Assembly (NCBI GenBank): GCA_965224845.1
Contig: CBDDAJ010000015.1
Span: forward strand, 434,001 to 498,000
Reading direction: 5' to 3'
Length of the DNA stretch: 64,000 nucleotides
Source of the DNA: Wocania_A sp965224845
GTDB taxonomy: Bacteria > Bacteroidota > Bacteroidia > Flavobacteriales > Flavobacteriaceae
In this document: piece by piece, positions 14,191 to 23,804 of the stretch
Layout of the letters: the number at the start of each line of letters is the position of its first letter
Position numbering within the stretch: the first letter of the stretch is position 1
Position numbers and translations under genes: made by a program
Notes under the pieces: model-generated
The model's input: only the letters and a program-made list of their open reading frames with translations
What the model was told of the DNA's origin: nothing
The model's database searches: none

Positions 14191-15138
14191 ATGAACAACC
14201 ATTTCAAATCCGTAATTCTTCAGAGTACAGGTGCATCATCTTTATTTGAAAAAGAAATCATTCAGGAATTATGGAGTGGTTATGGTAAAATTATACGTAT
14301 AGCACTAGAAAATGCGCCTTTAGAAAGTGTTGTTGTGAAACATGTGCAATTACCCAGAAGTAACAACCATCCTAGAGGATGGCATACCGATATTGGTCAT
14401 CAAAGAAAATTGAAATCTTATCAAGTAGAAACTACTTGGTATAAGCTATATAGTAAACATAGTATGGCGCATTTACCAAAATGTTTAGCTATTGAAAATA
14501 AAGATGATGAAACACTTATTGTGCTTGAGGATTTAGATAAAGCAGGTTATCCATTACGAAAACAAAATATAGATTGGAAAGAGATAAACAACTGTTTAGA
14601 ATGGTTGGCACAATTTCATGCGAGTTATTTAGGTAAAGTTCCTAACGGACTTTGGGAGGTTGGCACCTATTGGCATTTAGAAACCAGGCCTCAAGAACTT
14701 GAGGTTTTAGAAGATAAAACATTGAAAAACGCTGCTGCAGCGATTAACAACAAACTGAATAGCTGTAACTTTAAAACATTTGTTCATGGTGATGCAAAAT
14801 TGGCAAACTTTTGTTTTTCTGAAAACGGACAAGTAGCCGGTGTAGATTTTCAATATGCAGGCGGTGGCTGTGGTATGAAAGATGTTGCCTATTTTATTGG
14901 AAGTTGTGTTAATGAAAGTGATTGCGAGCGTTTAGAATCAAAACTATTAAACACCTACTTTACGCATTTACACAAAGCCCTTGGTAAAAAAAATAAAGCA
15001 CTTGAAAACGAATGGCGGTCTTTATATCATGTGGCTTGGGCAGATTTTCATCGGTTTTTAAAAGGGTGGAGTCCTGGCCATTGGAAAATTAATAGTTATA
15101 GTGAACGTGTCACTGCTGATGTTATTAAAAATCTATAG
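14191..15138 (+). CDS. APH/choline-kinase-like small-molecule kinase
   Basis: I take the ATG at 14191 (MNNHFKSVILQSTG) rather than an upstream TTG at 14122, because a perfect promoter element lies between them. The 315-residue protein has the kinase catalytic motifs HGDAKLANFCF (Brenner-type loop with catalytic Asp) and VDFQYAGGGCGMKDVAYF (metal-binding DFG-equivalent). This places it in the APH/EcKL-type (DUF1679-like) phosphotransferase group. The substrate is probably a small alcohol or amino compound, unknown. The inositol-monophosphatase-family gene starts three bases after its stop codon, so a kinase-phosphatase pair acting on related metabolites is possible. Confidence 0.8.
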   Translation: MNNHFKSVILQSTGASSLFEKEIIQELWSGYGKIIRIALENAPLESVVVKHVQLPRSNNHPRGWHTDIGHQRKLKSYQVETTWYKLYSKHSMAHLPKCLAIENKDDETLIVLEDLDKAGYPLRKQNIDWKEINNCLEWLAQFHASYLGKVPNGLWEVGTYWHLETRPQELEVLEDKTLKNAAAAINNKLNSCNFKTFVHGDAKLANFCFSENGQVAGVDFQYAGGGCGMKDVAYFIGSCVNESDCERLESKLLNTYFTHLHKALGKKNKALENEWRSLYHVAWADFHRFLKGWSPGHWKINSYSERVTADVIKNL

Positions 15139-15140
15139 TC

Positions 15141-15971
15141 ATGGATTTAAATCATTTAGCAAACATAGCCATTGAAGCGGTACTTTCAGCTGGAAATATT
15201 ATTCAGAAGCGTCTAAATGATAACCTTATTGTAGAGCAAAAAGAGGGTGGTTCTAACTATGCGTCTCAAGTCGTAACAAAAGTAGATCGTGAATGCGAAC
15301 GCATTATTTTATCGCATTTAAAACCCTCTTGTAAAGCCTTTGATATTGGCTTATTGTCGGAAGAAACAGAAGATGATAAAACCCGATTTGAAAAAGATTT
15401 CTTTTGGTGTATAGACCCTATGGATGGCACACTAGCATTCATTAATAAACAACCTGGGTTTTCTGTGGCTATTGCTTTAATTACTAAAAACGGAACACCT
15501 GTAATTGGCGTTGTATTTGACCCCAGCACTAAAACACTATACCATGCTATAAAAGAAAAAGGAGTTTATAAAAACAGAAAACCTTGGCGCATTAAAAACA
15601 CGAATGACTATTTAACTTACGCTACCGATAAAAAATTAAAAGACACCCCTAAGTCCTCTGAAATACAAAGCATACTTAATACTCATAACACCAATTTAGG
15701 GCTAAAAGGTATTAAAGAAATTTCAGGAGCAGGTGCCGTAATGAATGCTATTTTGGTTTTAGAAAACGGACCTGCATGTTTTTTAAAACTACCCAAAGAG
15801 GACGTTGGGGGAGGTAGCATTTGGGACTTTGCTGCCACAGCTTGTATTTACCAGGAACTGGGTTTGCCAGCAACAAACTTTAATGGTGAAACATTAGATT
15901 TAAATAAAAAGGAGGATACTTTTATGAATCATCAAGGAGTTTATTATTCCAATTTCAAAAAACACAATTGA
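15141..15971 (+). CDS. Inositol monophosphatase-family phosphatase (CysQ-like)
   Basis: The 276-residue protein has the family metal-site motifs: GLLSEETED (near 74), WCIDPMDGTLAFI (near 92; the DPxDGT signature), and a C-terminal SIWDFAATACIYQELGLPATNFNG. The lithium-sensitive phosphatase family includes inositol monophosphatase and 3'(2'),5'-bisphosphate nucleotidase CysQ. The sequence does not decide between them. It is co-transcribed with the preceding kinase. The following 160 bases hold no gene. Confidence 0.85.
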   Translation: MDLNHLANIAIEAVLSAGNIIQKRLNDNLIVEQKEGGSNYASQVVTKVDRECERIILSHLKPSCKAFDIGLLSEETEDDKTRFEKDFFWCIDPMDGTLAFINKQPGFSVAIALITKNGTPVIGVVFDPSTKTLYHAIKEKGVYKNRKPWRIKNTNDYLTYATDKKLKDTPKSSEIQSILNTHNTNLGLKGIKEISGAGAVMNAILVLENGPACFLKLPKEDVGGGSIWDFAATACIYQELGLPATNFNGETLDLNKKEDTFMNHQGVYYSNFKKHN

Positions 15972-16130
15972 CTATCAGTATTCGTCAACACCAAATATAA
16001 TTTGCTATTAGTCCAGGTTTATAACTTTAATTTCTTGAAAAGAAATACTGATATTTAGTTACACTATTTCTTTGATTCTTTTCCTCAAATCCGGCAAAAC
16101 CTGTTTCATGGTGATGGTAAAAAATTAAAA

Positions 16131-19100
16131 TTATTGAATGACCAGTTTCCATGATTTTTTTTCTGTTCTTAAAATATAAATCCCTGTTTTTAGGGGACTA
16201 TGTATTCGAATTTCTGTTTCGTTATTTTCTTCATTAAAGGAAGCGTTAACAGATAGTTGTTTTCCCAAAAAGTCGAATAATTCAAACTCCTCATTACCAA
16301 GTGTGTGTTTTACTTTAATAGAGGTAGGTAAACTGATTGGATTAGGGTAAACAAATAGTGGCATATTTTTAATGTTTGCTTCTGGCTTCTCTACATCAAA
16401 TAATGCCTCTGCAAATTCAAAAGTATTCACCCCTATTTTCTCTCCAATTATGCGTCCGGGAATATCATCCATCGGCGGATGTATGCCTCCCCATATTCTT
16501 GATAAGCTACATTGATCTGAAGCGTCTCTGTAAGTTGCCCACTGTAAAATAACATCTTCACTAGGGCCTTCTTCAAAAACTAAAAACTCATTTTTCTTAG
16601 CCAAAAACTCCCCCAGGCCTCCGGGGAAATACTCATCACCAGTAAGCTTAGTAATGATTTCGGCTGCTGCTCTAGAATAGGTAGAGTGCCCAGACACATA
16701 ACCTGCAAAAGGAGGTGTTACAAAAGACGGTCTTTGATATGGCCACCAGTTTTCTGCTAATATCCAACCAACACCAGCCTCTTCTGTTTCGGTATCGTCA
16801 ATATAATCGTGTCCTCTCCAGGTATACAGTTTTATTTTACCAACATGTTCTCCTTCACTACCTGCCAGCACATCGCCTTCTTCTACAACTTCAATATAAC
16901 CATCTATAAGAGGAATTCCCTCTTCATGAAAATTATCTAATCCATTGTCTGAACTTTGCCCTATTTCTGCCATATATCGAATAGCCGAAATAGGTCGTAT
17001 ATAATCGTACCAACCTTTAATACTCCATGCGGCAATTGCGGCATCATGCATAGCACCTCCTAAAATAAAATAGGACTTTACATCCCATTCTAAATTGCTT
17101 AAAATAGCGCCTTCTCCTTTAAATCGTTTTTCAAAAACAGGATGATCACTTACGTAGTTTAGCAACACAAACCAATGTCCGGGAGGGGTTTCAGAGTCTG
17201 GTCCATCGGCCCAAAATTCTGCCAATACTCTGGCATAATCCCCTCTAGGAACTATTTGGGTTTCATAAGGTTGTTTTGTATAAGGATTTATAGCCCTTCC
17301 TATTCCTACATCGCCACCTTCAAAAGTTTTGTAAAAACTAGGGTAATCTGCAAAGTTATCAGGCATTGCAGATAGATAAATGTTTCCTATTGATTTGGGT
17401 GAAATATCCCATAATACACCATCATGTGGAGATAAATGTGCTCCCCATATTGATACTAATGAAAATCCCCATTGGTATTGTTCTGTATCAGTTGATGAAT
17501 TTCCTAACTGAGGTGGCGACAGTGGGTCATGATATACACGATAAGTACTAGAATTACGACTATAACTCGTTAATTCACTTTCATTCAAAGCAAAAGCATT
17601 TACATTCCCCCATTCTGGGCTTAAAAACTGAGGTGTGTTCTCTCTGGTTATGTTACCACTTTGATCTATAAAAACATCTAAAGATAATGGTTGCCACCTA
17701 TTAGGGTCGCTTAACATGGTACTCCCGCCATTAGCAGGAATTAAAGAACTGTTTATCGGTTCATAATACAGGTTTTCGTATTCACCTGCTTCATTAGCAC
17801 CATCTTGAAGTCCATATTCTATAAGTTTTGTTCCTATATAATTTCCTAAAGCAGCAGGATCTCCACTAGCATAATCTTGCGATGTAAAATCGATATCGTA
17901 ACCCAAAGATTGCATAACATTGTTAAATTTTGCCAATGTTATTTCCGCGTTAGGTGATTTTTGAAAGCGGTGTTTTAATAATGTATACGCTGCATAGCTA
18001 ATGGTTTTTTGTAAGCTAATATCGCTACTTTCTGATGATGTAAAACCATCAAAATCTGTTTGAAAATCATGAACTTTTTTTCCTATGAAATAAGGTTCAA
18101 CTTTGCCTTCATTGTAGATAGCCCAAGCATCATACATAGCAATACTGGTATGAAATAAGTTTCTGGCATGTATTGTGGGCCTTGCATAATCTTTTCGAAT
18201 CGCTTCTAGAAGAGCCTCGTTCCATAGTCTTGCAACAGAATAATTATTGTTTGAAGATTCTGCGTCATACTCCAATGTAACGTCTAGTGTAACAGGTAGA
18301 GAAAAGCATTCTTCATTATTAGCTCTAACTGTTATTTTACCAGAGCTCCCAAAAAACCAATGCACAGAAACGCTATTAGTCCCTTGTCCGCTTATAATTT
18401 CGCCATTTTCCACATGCCATTCAAAAGTCGTATTGCTATCCATAGCTAAGGCATAACTATACGCTTCATTGGTTAACACATTTGCAATTGCATTTCCTGA
18501 AAGGGTTCCTGATGGAATGTACTCACAAGAACCATTATTAAAAGTTGCATTAGGGTTGTAATTACATGAATCTATATCGGTACATCCAGGAATTAGAACC
18601 GCAGTATTGTTGTCTTCAACTACAAAATCATTTCCTTCTACAACTTTGATTGTTTTGTTTACAGGAATATTGTAACGGGTTTCTTTGTTTCCTGAAGGCC
18701 AGGTTATAGATAAACTATCAACAACAGTAGTATTAGACAAGCCAAAATGTACAGGTAGAATGGATTGTGATTGGTATCCGGCGCCGTGGTGAAATCTGTG
18801 TTGAGCCGCACCATTGTTATAGTAGATGCCTAACTTAGCCCCTACCGCATAGTTATTAGAAGAGGTACTTTGTAGCTTTATTTTAAGCCAGTTTCCCTGG
18901 GTTTCATTTGTGTAATAGGTATCTATACTAGTGTTTTCATGAAATACTATATGTCCGTCAACATTTGATTTTATAACATCTAAATCACCATCATTATCAT
19001 AATCAAAAGAAACAATAGCTCTTCCGTTGGTTTTTTCTGAGTCTCCTCCAAGCACTGGTTCTTTTCGCTGAAATGTTCTACCTCCTATGTTAGGAATATT

Positions 19101-20135
19101 TTCAAGATAAAAATCAGAAGTTTCACTAAAGTAACCATTAGCAATATAGAGGTCTTCATAGCCATCGTGTGTAAAATCAGAAAAGCTAGCTCCCCAAGCC
19201 CATCCCGTATTAAATATTCCTAAATCTGTAGCCTTATCTTCAAAATCTAAAGTTCCGGTCTGGACATAAAAATTGTTTTCTCGAATGTTTGTTACTATCA
19301 ATTCAAACAAACCATCATTATTATAATCTGGAGTTGCAAGCCCCATTCCGTTATGGGGGCTTTCCATACCATAATCTTGTGCAACTTCTATAAAGCCATC
19401 TCCATTTTGATTGATTAACAGGTAGTTATTTTGATCTACATCATTTGCCACATATATGTCTAAAAACTCATCACCATTAAAATCAATAGGAATAGATGAC
19501 AAGCTATAGGCCGAACCATTAAGATTGGTATTCGATTTTAATGTAAACGAACCATCACCATTGTTTAAATAAAGCTTATTATCAATTGTAGATGTAAAAT
19601 CGGTTATGTAAAGGTCTAAATATGTATCATTGTTTAAATCTACCCATAAAGCACCTGAATAGAAGCATAGCTCACAGTATTCTGTTATTCCTGCCTCAGC
19701 AGTTACATTGGTAAATGTTCCATCTTTATTATTCCTGTAAAGCTGACTTTTATGATTGGTAGATATAAATAGATCTGGATAGTTATCGTTGTTATAATCC
19801 CCCCAGGAAGCAGCAAGTTTTTCTCCTGCATTTTCATTGTTCTCTATTATGCCAAAACCTGCACTTACAGTAACATCCTCAAATCGCCCATTATTATTAT
19901 TTCTAAAAAGCCTATTCCATGTTTCTGGGCTTCCCTCCTCAAAATCTCTTTGAGCTATAATGAAAATATCTAAATCGTTATCTAAGTCATAATCTGCTAC
20001 GGCTATTCCGTTGGTATAGATAATATGGTCTAACCCTGCTTGCCTTTCAATACTTCTAAATTGCTGAGCGTTTAAGATATTACAAAAGGGGATGATTTTA
20101 AATAATAGAAAAGCAAAGAAAGTATATGTTCTCAT
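16131..20135 (-). CDS. Giant secreted FG-GAP/ASPIC/haloperoxidase-like protein, T9SS type A
   Basis: The protein has 1334 residues with an N-terminal signal peptide. Residues ~30-420 are FG-GAP/VCBS repeats with calcium-binding loops (DYDLDNDLDIF, DYNNDNYPDLF, DFNGDEFLDIY, DYDNDGDLDVI). Residues ~425-510 are an ASPIC/UnbV domain (GAKLGIYYNNGAAQHRF, SLSITWPSGNKE). A short GCTDIDSCNYNPNATF Cys-rich linker and a PKD-like part follow. From ~650 to ~1240 is a vanadium-dependent haloperoxidase/PAP2-like domain with the phosphate-binding motif AGYVSGHSTYSRAAAEI. The last ~75 residues (FVYPNPISLPTSIKV to LVIQ) are a T9SS type A sorting domain. This is an unusual multi-domain fusion. Enzymatic activity is uncertain. 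Confidence 0.85.
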   Translation of the reverse strand: MRTYTFFAFLLFKIIPFCNILNAQQFRSIERQAGLDHIIYTNGIAVADYDLDNDLDIFIIAQRDFEEGSPETWNRLFRNNNNGRFEDVTVSAGFGIIENNENAGEKLAASWGDYNNDNYPDLFISTNHKSQLYRNNKDGTFTNVTAEAGITEYCELCFYSGALWVDLNNDTYLDLYITDFTSTIDNKLYLNNGDGSFTLKSNTNLNGSAYSLSSIPIDFNGDEFLDIYVANDVDQNNYLLINQNGDGFIEVAQDYGMESPHNGMGLATPDYNNDGLFELIVTNIRENNFYVQTGTLDFEDKATDLGIFNTGWAWGASFSDFTHDGYEDLYIANGYFSETSDFYLENIPNIGGRTFQRKEPVLGGDSEKTNGRAIVSFDYDNDGDLDVIKSNVDGHIVFHENTSIDTYYTNETQGNWLKIKLQSTSSNNYAVGAKLGIYYNNGAAQHRFHHGAGYQSQSILPVHFGLSNTTVVDSLSITWPSGNKETRYNIPVNKTIKVVEGNDFVVEDNNTAVLIPGCTDIDSCNYNPNATFNNGSCEYIPSGTLSGNAIANVLTNEAYSYALAMDSNTTFEWHVENGEIISGQGTNSVSVHWFFGSSGKITVRANNEECFSLPVTLDVTLEYDAESSNNNYSVARLWNEALLEAIRKDYARPTIHARNLFHTSIAMYDAWAIYNEGKVEPYFIGKKVHDFQTDFDGFTSSESSDISLQKTISYAAYTLLKHRFQKSPNAEITLAKFNNVMQSLGYDIDFTSQDYASGDPAALGNYIGTKLIEYGLQDGANEAGEYENLYYEPINSSLIPANGGSTMLSDPNRWQPLSLDVFIDQSGNITRENTPQFLSPEWGNVNAFALNESELTSYSRNSSTYRVYHDPLSPPQLGNSSTDTEQYQWGFSLVSIWGAHLSPHDGVLWDISPKSIGNIYLSAMPDNFADYPSFYKTFEGGDVGIGRAINPYTKQPYETQIVPRGDYARVLAEFWADGPDSETPPGHWFVLLNYVSDHPVFEKRFKGEGAILSNLEWDVKSYFILGGAMHDAAIAAWSIKGWYDYIRPISAIRYMAEIGQSSDNGLDNFHEEGIPLIDGYIEVVEEGDVLAGSEGEHVGKIKLYTWRGHDYIDDTETEEAGVGWILAENWWPYQRPSFVTPPFAGYVSGHSTYSRAAAEIITKLTGDEYFPGGLGEFLAKKNEFLVFEEGPSEDVILQWATYRDASDQCSLSRIWGGIHPPMDDIPGRIIGEKIGVNTFEFAEALFDVEKPEANIKNMPLFVYPNPISLPTSIKVKHTLGNEEFELFDFLGKQLSVNASFNEENNETEIRIHSPLKTGIYILRTEKKSWKLVIQ

Positions 20136-20344
20136 AACTAATTTTGATATATAATTATGATTTCATTAAAACAGTAAATAATAAAATCACTGCACAAAAT
20201 TATATATTATTAATATTTTAAACAGATACGTAAATCGTCAATTAAGTGTAAAATATAAACATTTTAGCGTATGGACTTCCTGAATATTTAACAATGAAGT
20301 GATTTAAAGTTTCTCTAATTATTATAACTGGGTTTTTATAAAAA

Positions 20345-20914
20345 TTATAAAACCCTTTTAACTTTTTTACTTAATTCCGGCAAAACCTCAACCTCAAACC
20401 AAGGGTTTTTGGTTAGCCAAAACCTGTTTCGTGGTGATGGATGTGGTAAAGGCAAATACCTAGGCAAATACGTTTTGAAGTTTTTAACGGTTTCGGTTAA
20501 TGTTTTTTTTGCTGCATTTTGTAAATAATACTTTTGAGCATACATCCCGATTAAAATAACCAGCTCTACATTTTTAAATTCATCAAATAATGGTTTATGC
20601 CACTCTGGTGCACATTCTGGTCGTGGTGGTAAATCGCCTGTTTTTCCTTTTCCCGGGTAGCAAAACCCCATAGGAATAAGAGCTATTTTTGTTGCATTGT
20701 AAAAGACTTCGTCTGTAACTCCTAACCATTTTCGCAGCTGCCTACCGCTTGGGTCGTCCCATGGAATTCCTGTTTTGTGCACTTTAGTTCCTGGTGCCTG
20801 ACCAATAATTACAATTTTTGAATCCGGATGTGCCGATACTATAGGCCGTGGCCCTAATGCCAAATGCTCTTGACAAATAGTACATTGTTTTATTTTGTGT
20901 AATAAGGCATCCAT
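20345..20914 (-). CDS. Uracil-DNA glycosylase family protein
   Basis: The 189-residue protein has the UDG-superfamily motifs GQAPGTKVHKTGIPWDDPSGR (active-site motif A region, near 38) and HPSPRNRFW (motif B, near 163). The leading CTICQEH cysteines may belong to an iron-sulfur-type site as in family 4/5 enzymes, but only part of the usual Cys set is evident. It probably removes uracil or another damaged base from DNA. It starts three bases after the alkaline phosphatase stop and is probably co-transcribed. The ~210 bases after it (20136-20344, toward the 1334-residue gene) are AT-rich without features. Confidence 0.8.
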   Translation of the reverse strand: MDALLHKIKQCTICQEHLALGPRPIVSAHPDSKIVIIGQAPGTKVHKTGIPWDDPSGRQLRKWLGVTDEVFYNATKIALIPMGFCYPGKGKTGDLPPRPECAPEWHKPLFDEFKNVELVILIGMYAQKYYLQNAAKKTLTETVKNFKTYLPRYLPLPHPSPRNRFWLTKNPWFEVEVLPELSKKVKRVL

Positions 20915-20917
20915 TAA

Positions 20918-22036
20918 TTACAAATTGTCTGTTTTCTTACTTCCCCAATTGGTTAATTGAATGATTTTATTATAAATAAGATTATTTTCATAAATCCCCT
21001 GGAAGTTTTCAGAACCTGGTCCGTATGCAAATACAGGGATTAGCGTAGCTGAATGCCCTCCAGTAGAAAAACTTCCTTTAATTTTATTATAATTACCATT
21101 CTCTGAAGCAAGGGTATAGCCTCCTGTTTCATGATCTGCAGTAACCACAACCAAAGTATTTCCGTCTTTCTCAGCAAAATCAAGGGCTTCTCCAATTGCT
21201 TTGCTAAAATCTTTTACTTCTTCAACAATGTAATCGGAGTCATTAGCATGCCCTCCCCAATCTATTTGAGAACCTTCTACCATTAAAAAAAACCCTTGTT
21301 TGTTTTTAGATAAGTATTCTACTCCCAAACGTGTAGCCTGACTTAAAAAATCGCCACGTCCTTCGCTCATTTTAGGCATTTGTATTGGTGCTAGCAAATA
21401 CCCATACTTTTTATTTAAATTAAAGGTTTGAGGTTTTTTCAAGGCAATAGTATCAACAATAAATCCGTTTTTAGAAAAAGCTACTCCTAAGTCAGCATTG
21501 TCTTTACGCTTAAAAAAGAAATCGTTGCCGGCTCCTGCAAAAAAATCTATGCCTGAACCTGGTAACTGAGCTGCAATGTCTTCCTGCATATTTCTACTTT
21601 TAACATGAGCGAAAAAAGAAGCTGGTGTGGCATGCGTTATTGAGGAGGTGCTTATTATACCTGTTGCTAAATGTGCTTCTGATGCCTTATCGGTTATTAA
21701 TGGTACCGGCAGCGTGTCTTTATCTACACCTATCGCTCCGTTATAGGTTTTTATACCTGCTGAAAAAGCTGTGGCTCCTGCTGCCGAATCGGTAATTAAA
21801 TCACTTTGAGAAGATGTTTTTATAAAACCTATCTGCTTGAACCTCTCAAAACTTGAATTTTGATTCCCAAAATAAAAACTGCTTGAAACTTGTGATACTC
21901 CCATACCGTCTCCAATTAAAAGTATGACATTTTTAGGTGCTTTGTCTGCCTCCTCATTTACGGTTTCTTCAGATTTACAAGCTATTGTCAACATAAAAAC
22001 ACTTAACAAGGCAGATGATATTTTACAATATTTCAT
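20918..22036 (-). CDS. Alkaline phosphatase (PhoA family), lipoprotein
   Basis: The 372-residue protein has a lipoprotein signal (SVFMLTIACKSE) for outer-membrane or periplasmic anchoring. Catalytic elements are present: LLIGDGMGVSQVSS (metal Asp), DSAAGATAFSAGIKTYNGAIG (nucleophile Ser in DSAA), EGSQIDWGGHAND, and VVVTADHETGGY. It hydrolyses phosphomonoesters to supply phosphate. It lies between rsmI and the UDG gene in one minus-strand set. No Pho box was recognised. Confidence 0.93.
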   Translation of the reverse strand: MKYCKISSALLSVFMLTIACKSEETVNEEADKAPKNVILLIGDGMGVSQVSSSFYFGNQNSSFERFKQIGFIKTSSQSDLITDSAAGATAFSAGIKTYNGAIGVDKDTLPVPLITDKASEAHLATGIISTSSITHATPASFFAHVKSRNMQEDIAAQLPGSGIDFFAGAGNDFFFKRKDNADLGVAFSKNGFIVDTIALKKPQTFNLNKKYGYLLAPIQMPKMSEGRGDFLSQATRLGVEYLSKNKQGFFLMVEGSQIDWGGHANDSDYIVEEVKDFSKAIGEALDFAEKDGNTLVVVTADHETGGYTLASENGNYNKIKGSFSTGGHSATLIPVFAYGPGSENFQGIYENNLIYNKIIQLTNWGSKKTDNL

Positions 22037-22090
22037 AGACTATTTTATTTTGATTGTATTTGCTATTCTTTTCTATTTTATTTTGAAAGC

Positions 22091-22762
22091 TTATTTCTTT
22101 CCTCCTACCACAATAACTATTTCTCCCTTTGGAGGCTTATTAGTATAATAATTTAAAACTTCTTTGGCTGTTCCTCTAATGGTTTCCTCATAAAGTTTAG
22201 TAAGTTCTCGAGATACCGATACCTGCCTGTGTGCTCCAAAATACTCGCAAAAATGCCCTAAGGTTTTTACTAATTTATGCGGGCTCTCGTAAAAAACCAT
22301 AGTTCTGGTTTCTTCAGCCAATAATAAGAGTCGGGTTTGTCGTCCCTTCTTTACCGGTAAAAACCCTTCGAACACAAATTTATCGTTTGGTAGTCCTGAG
22401 TTTACTAAAGCAGGAACAAATGCTGTGGCTCCCGGCAAACAATCAACTTCAATATTGTTTTCTATACAGGCACGGGTTAGTAAAAATCCAGGGTCTGATA
22501 TCGCTGGTGTTCCAGCATCACTAATTAATGCTACTCTTGTTCCGCTTTTTATTTTTTGAACGATACTTTCCAACGTTTTGTGCTCATTATGCATATGGTG
22601 GGATTGCATCTGGGTAGAAATCTCAAAATGCTTTAATAATTTACCTGATGTTCGAGTGTCTTCGGCTAAAATTAAATCGGCCGCTTTTAAAACCTCGATA
22701 GCTCGAAAAGTAATGTCTTTTAAATTTCCTATTGGTGTTGGTACTATGTAAAGTTTACTCAT
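22091..22762 (-). CDS. rsmI: 16S rRNA (cytidine1402-2'-O)-methyltransferase RsmI
   Basis: The 223-residue SAM-dependent methylase starts with the diagnostic LYIVPTPIGNLKDITFRA. It contains LILAEDTRTSGKLL, RVALISDAGTPAISDPG, and YESPHKLVKTL, all typical of RsmI (tetrapyrrole methylase fold). It 2'-O-methylates C1402 of 16S rRNA, shaping the decoding centre. It begins the set that continues with phoA and the UDG gene. The ~200 bases upstream (22763-22960) contain no gene. Confidence 0.95.
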   Translation of the reverse strand: MSKLYIVPTPIGNLKDITFRAIEVLKAADLILAEDTRTSGKLLKHFEISTQMQSHHMHNEHKTLESIVQKIKSGTRVALISDAGTPAISDPGFLLTRACIENNIEVDCLPGATAFVPALVNSGLPNDKFVFEGFLPVKKGRQTRLLLLAEETRTMVFYESPHKLVKTLGHFCEYFGAHRQVSVSRELTKLYEETIRGTAKEVLNYYTNKPPKGEIVIVVGGKK

Positions 22763-22960
22763 GTAAAAATCGTTACTACTGGATTAAAGCGATATCCTTT
22801 TCAAAATTAAATATATTAAAGACTTACTGATGATTAATATTTAACAGATTGCCTTATTGTTTCTGTTCTCGCAGTGGTATTTATAAAGGTACAGCCTTTC
22901 GACTTCGTTTAAGATAAACGACAAGTGCGATCACGTTTTTTTAATTAGGAGACAAAAAAA

Positions 22961-23698
22961 TTAAAGGAATTTACTTTCTATAATTTGAATAAAGCGCTCT
23001 TCAAACTCCTCTTTATCGGCCCAATCGTTATAATCTGGTTTTACAATATCTACTATAAATCGTTTGGCATCACTAAAAGATATCGATGTATTTAATTGCG
23101 ATATTACACGGTCGTAATCTTCGCTTTTACCATCAAACAAATGCTTTATAAATGCTATTTTATCGTTAAGTCCTATATTAAGTTCGCCTTTTTTTAGTTT
23201 ATCGTTAAGCGACTTTTTTTCGTTACCGTTTTGCGATTTAGAAATAGGCTCAAAAACAGGCAGGTCTTCAAAACCAGAGGTAATCGTTTCTAAATCGTTT
23301 TTATGTTGCTTTTGTTTTGGAATGGCTTCTTCAAAAACCGAATCGACTTGCAAACTTTCTTGCGGCATTTGAGCTACCATGTCTTTAATAGTTTCCATTA
23401 AAGGTTCAGTAATCTCGTCTTCTTCAACATCGTCAAGATTAATATATACTTTGTCTTCAACCTCGATATTGTCGCTTACTTTATTATTAAACGCAGCATC
23501 TAACATGCCAAAAAAAGAAGAATCGTTACCAATAGACGGAATATCATCCTCAAAATTTTCGTGAGCAAATTTTAGTACCGATAACTTTTCGTAAAGTGCA
23601 GCAGTTTCTGCATGCATTTTAATAACATCTTCTTTTCCTTTTAATTTAAGGATTCTATGTGCTATACTAATAAGTTCTGCTTCTAACTTCTTCTTCAT
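22961..23698 (-). CDS. Conserved flavobacterial protein of unknown function
   Basis: The 245-residue acidic cytoplasmic protein has a helical N-terminus (KKKLEAELISIAHRILKLKGK), a long low-complexity acidic middle (EVEDKVYINLDDVEEDEITEP), and a conserved-looking C-terminal helical domain (GLNDKIAFIKHLFDGKSEDYDRVISQLNTSISFSDAKRFIVDIVKPDYNDW). This C-terminal part recurs in flavobacterial proteins of unknown role. It is divergent from tdk at 23805. Confidence 0.75.
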   Translation of the reverse strand: MKKKLEAELISIAHRILKLKGKEDVIKMHAETAALYEKLSVLKFAHENFEDDIPSIGNDSSFFGMLDAAFNNKVSDNIEVEDKVYINLDDVEEDEITEPLMETIKDMVAQMPQESLQVDSVFEEAIPKQKQHKNDLETITSGFEDLPVFEPISKSQNGNEKKSLNDKLKKGELNIGLNDKIAFIKHLFDGKSEDYDRVISQLNTSISFSDAKRFIVDIVKPDYNDWADKEEFEERFIQIIESKFL

Positions 23699-23804
23699 TA
23701 TTTATAATTTAAAATTATTGCTATTTAAGCTTTTGATTTTTAATAAATTTACGCCACCTTTATACAAACGAAAAATTCCTTTGTTTTAGTGTTAAAATTA
23801 CGAA

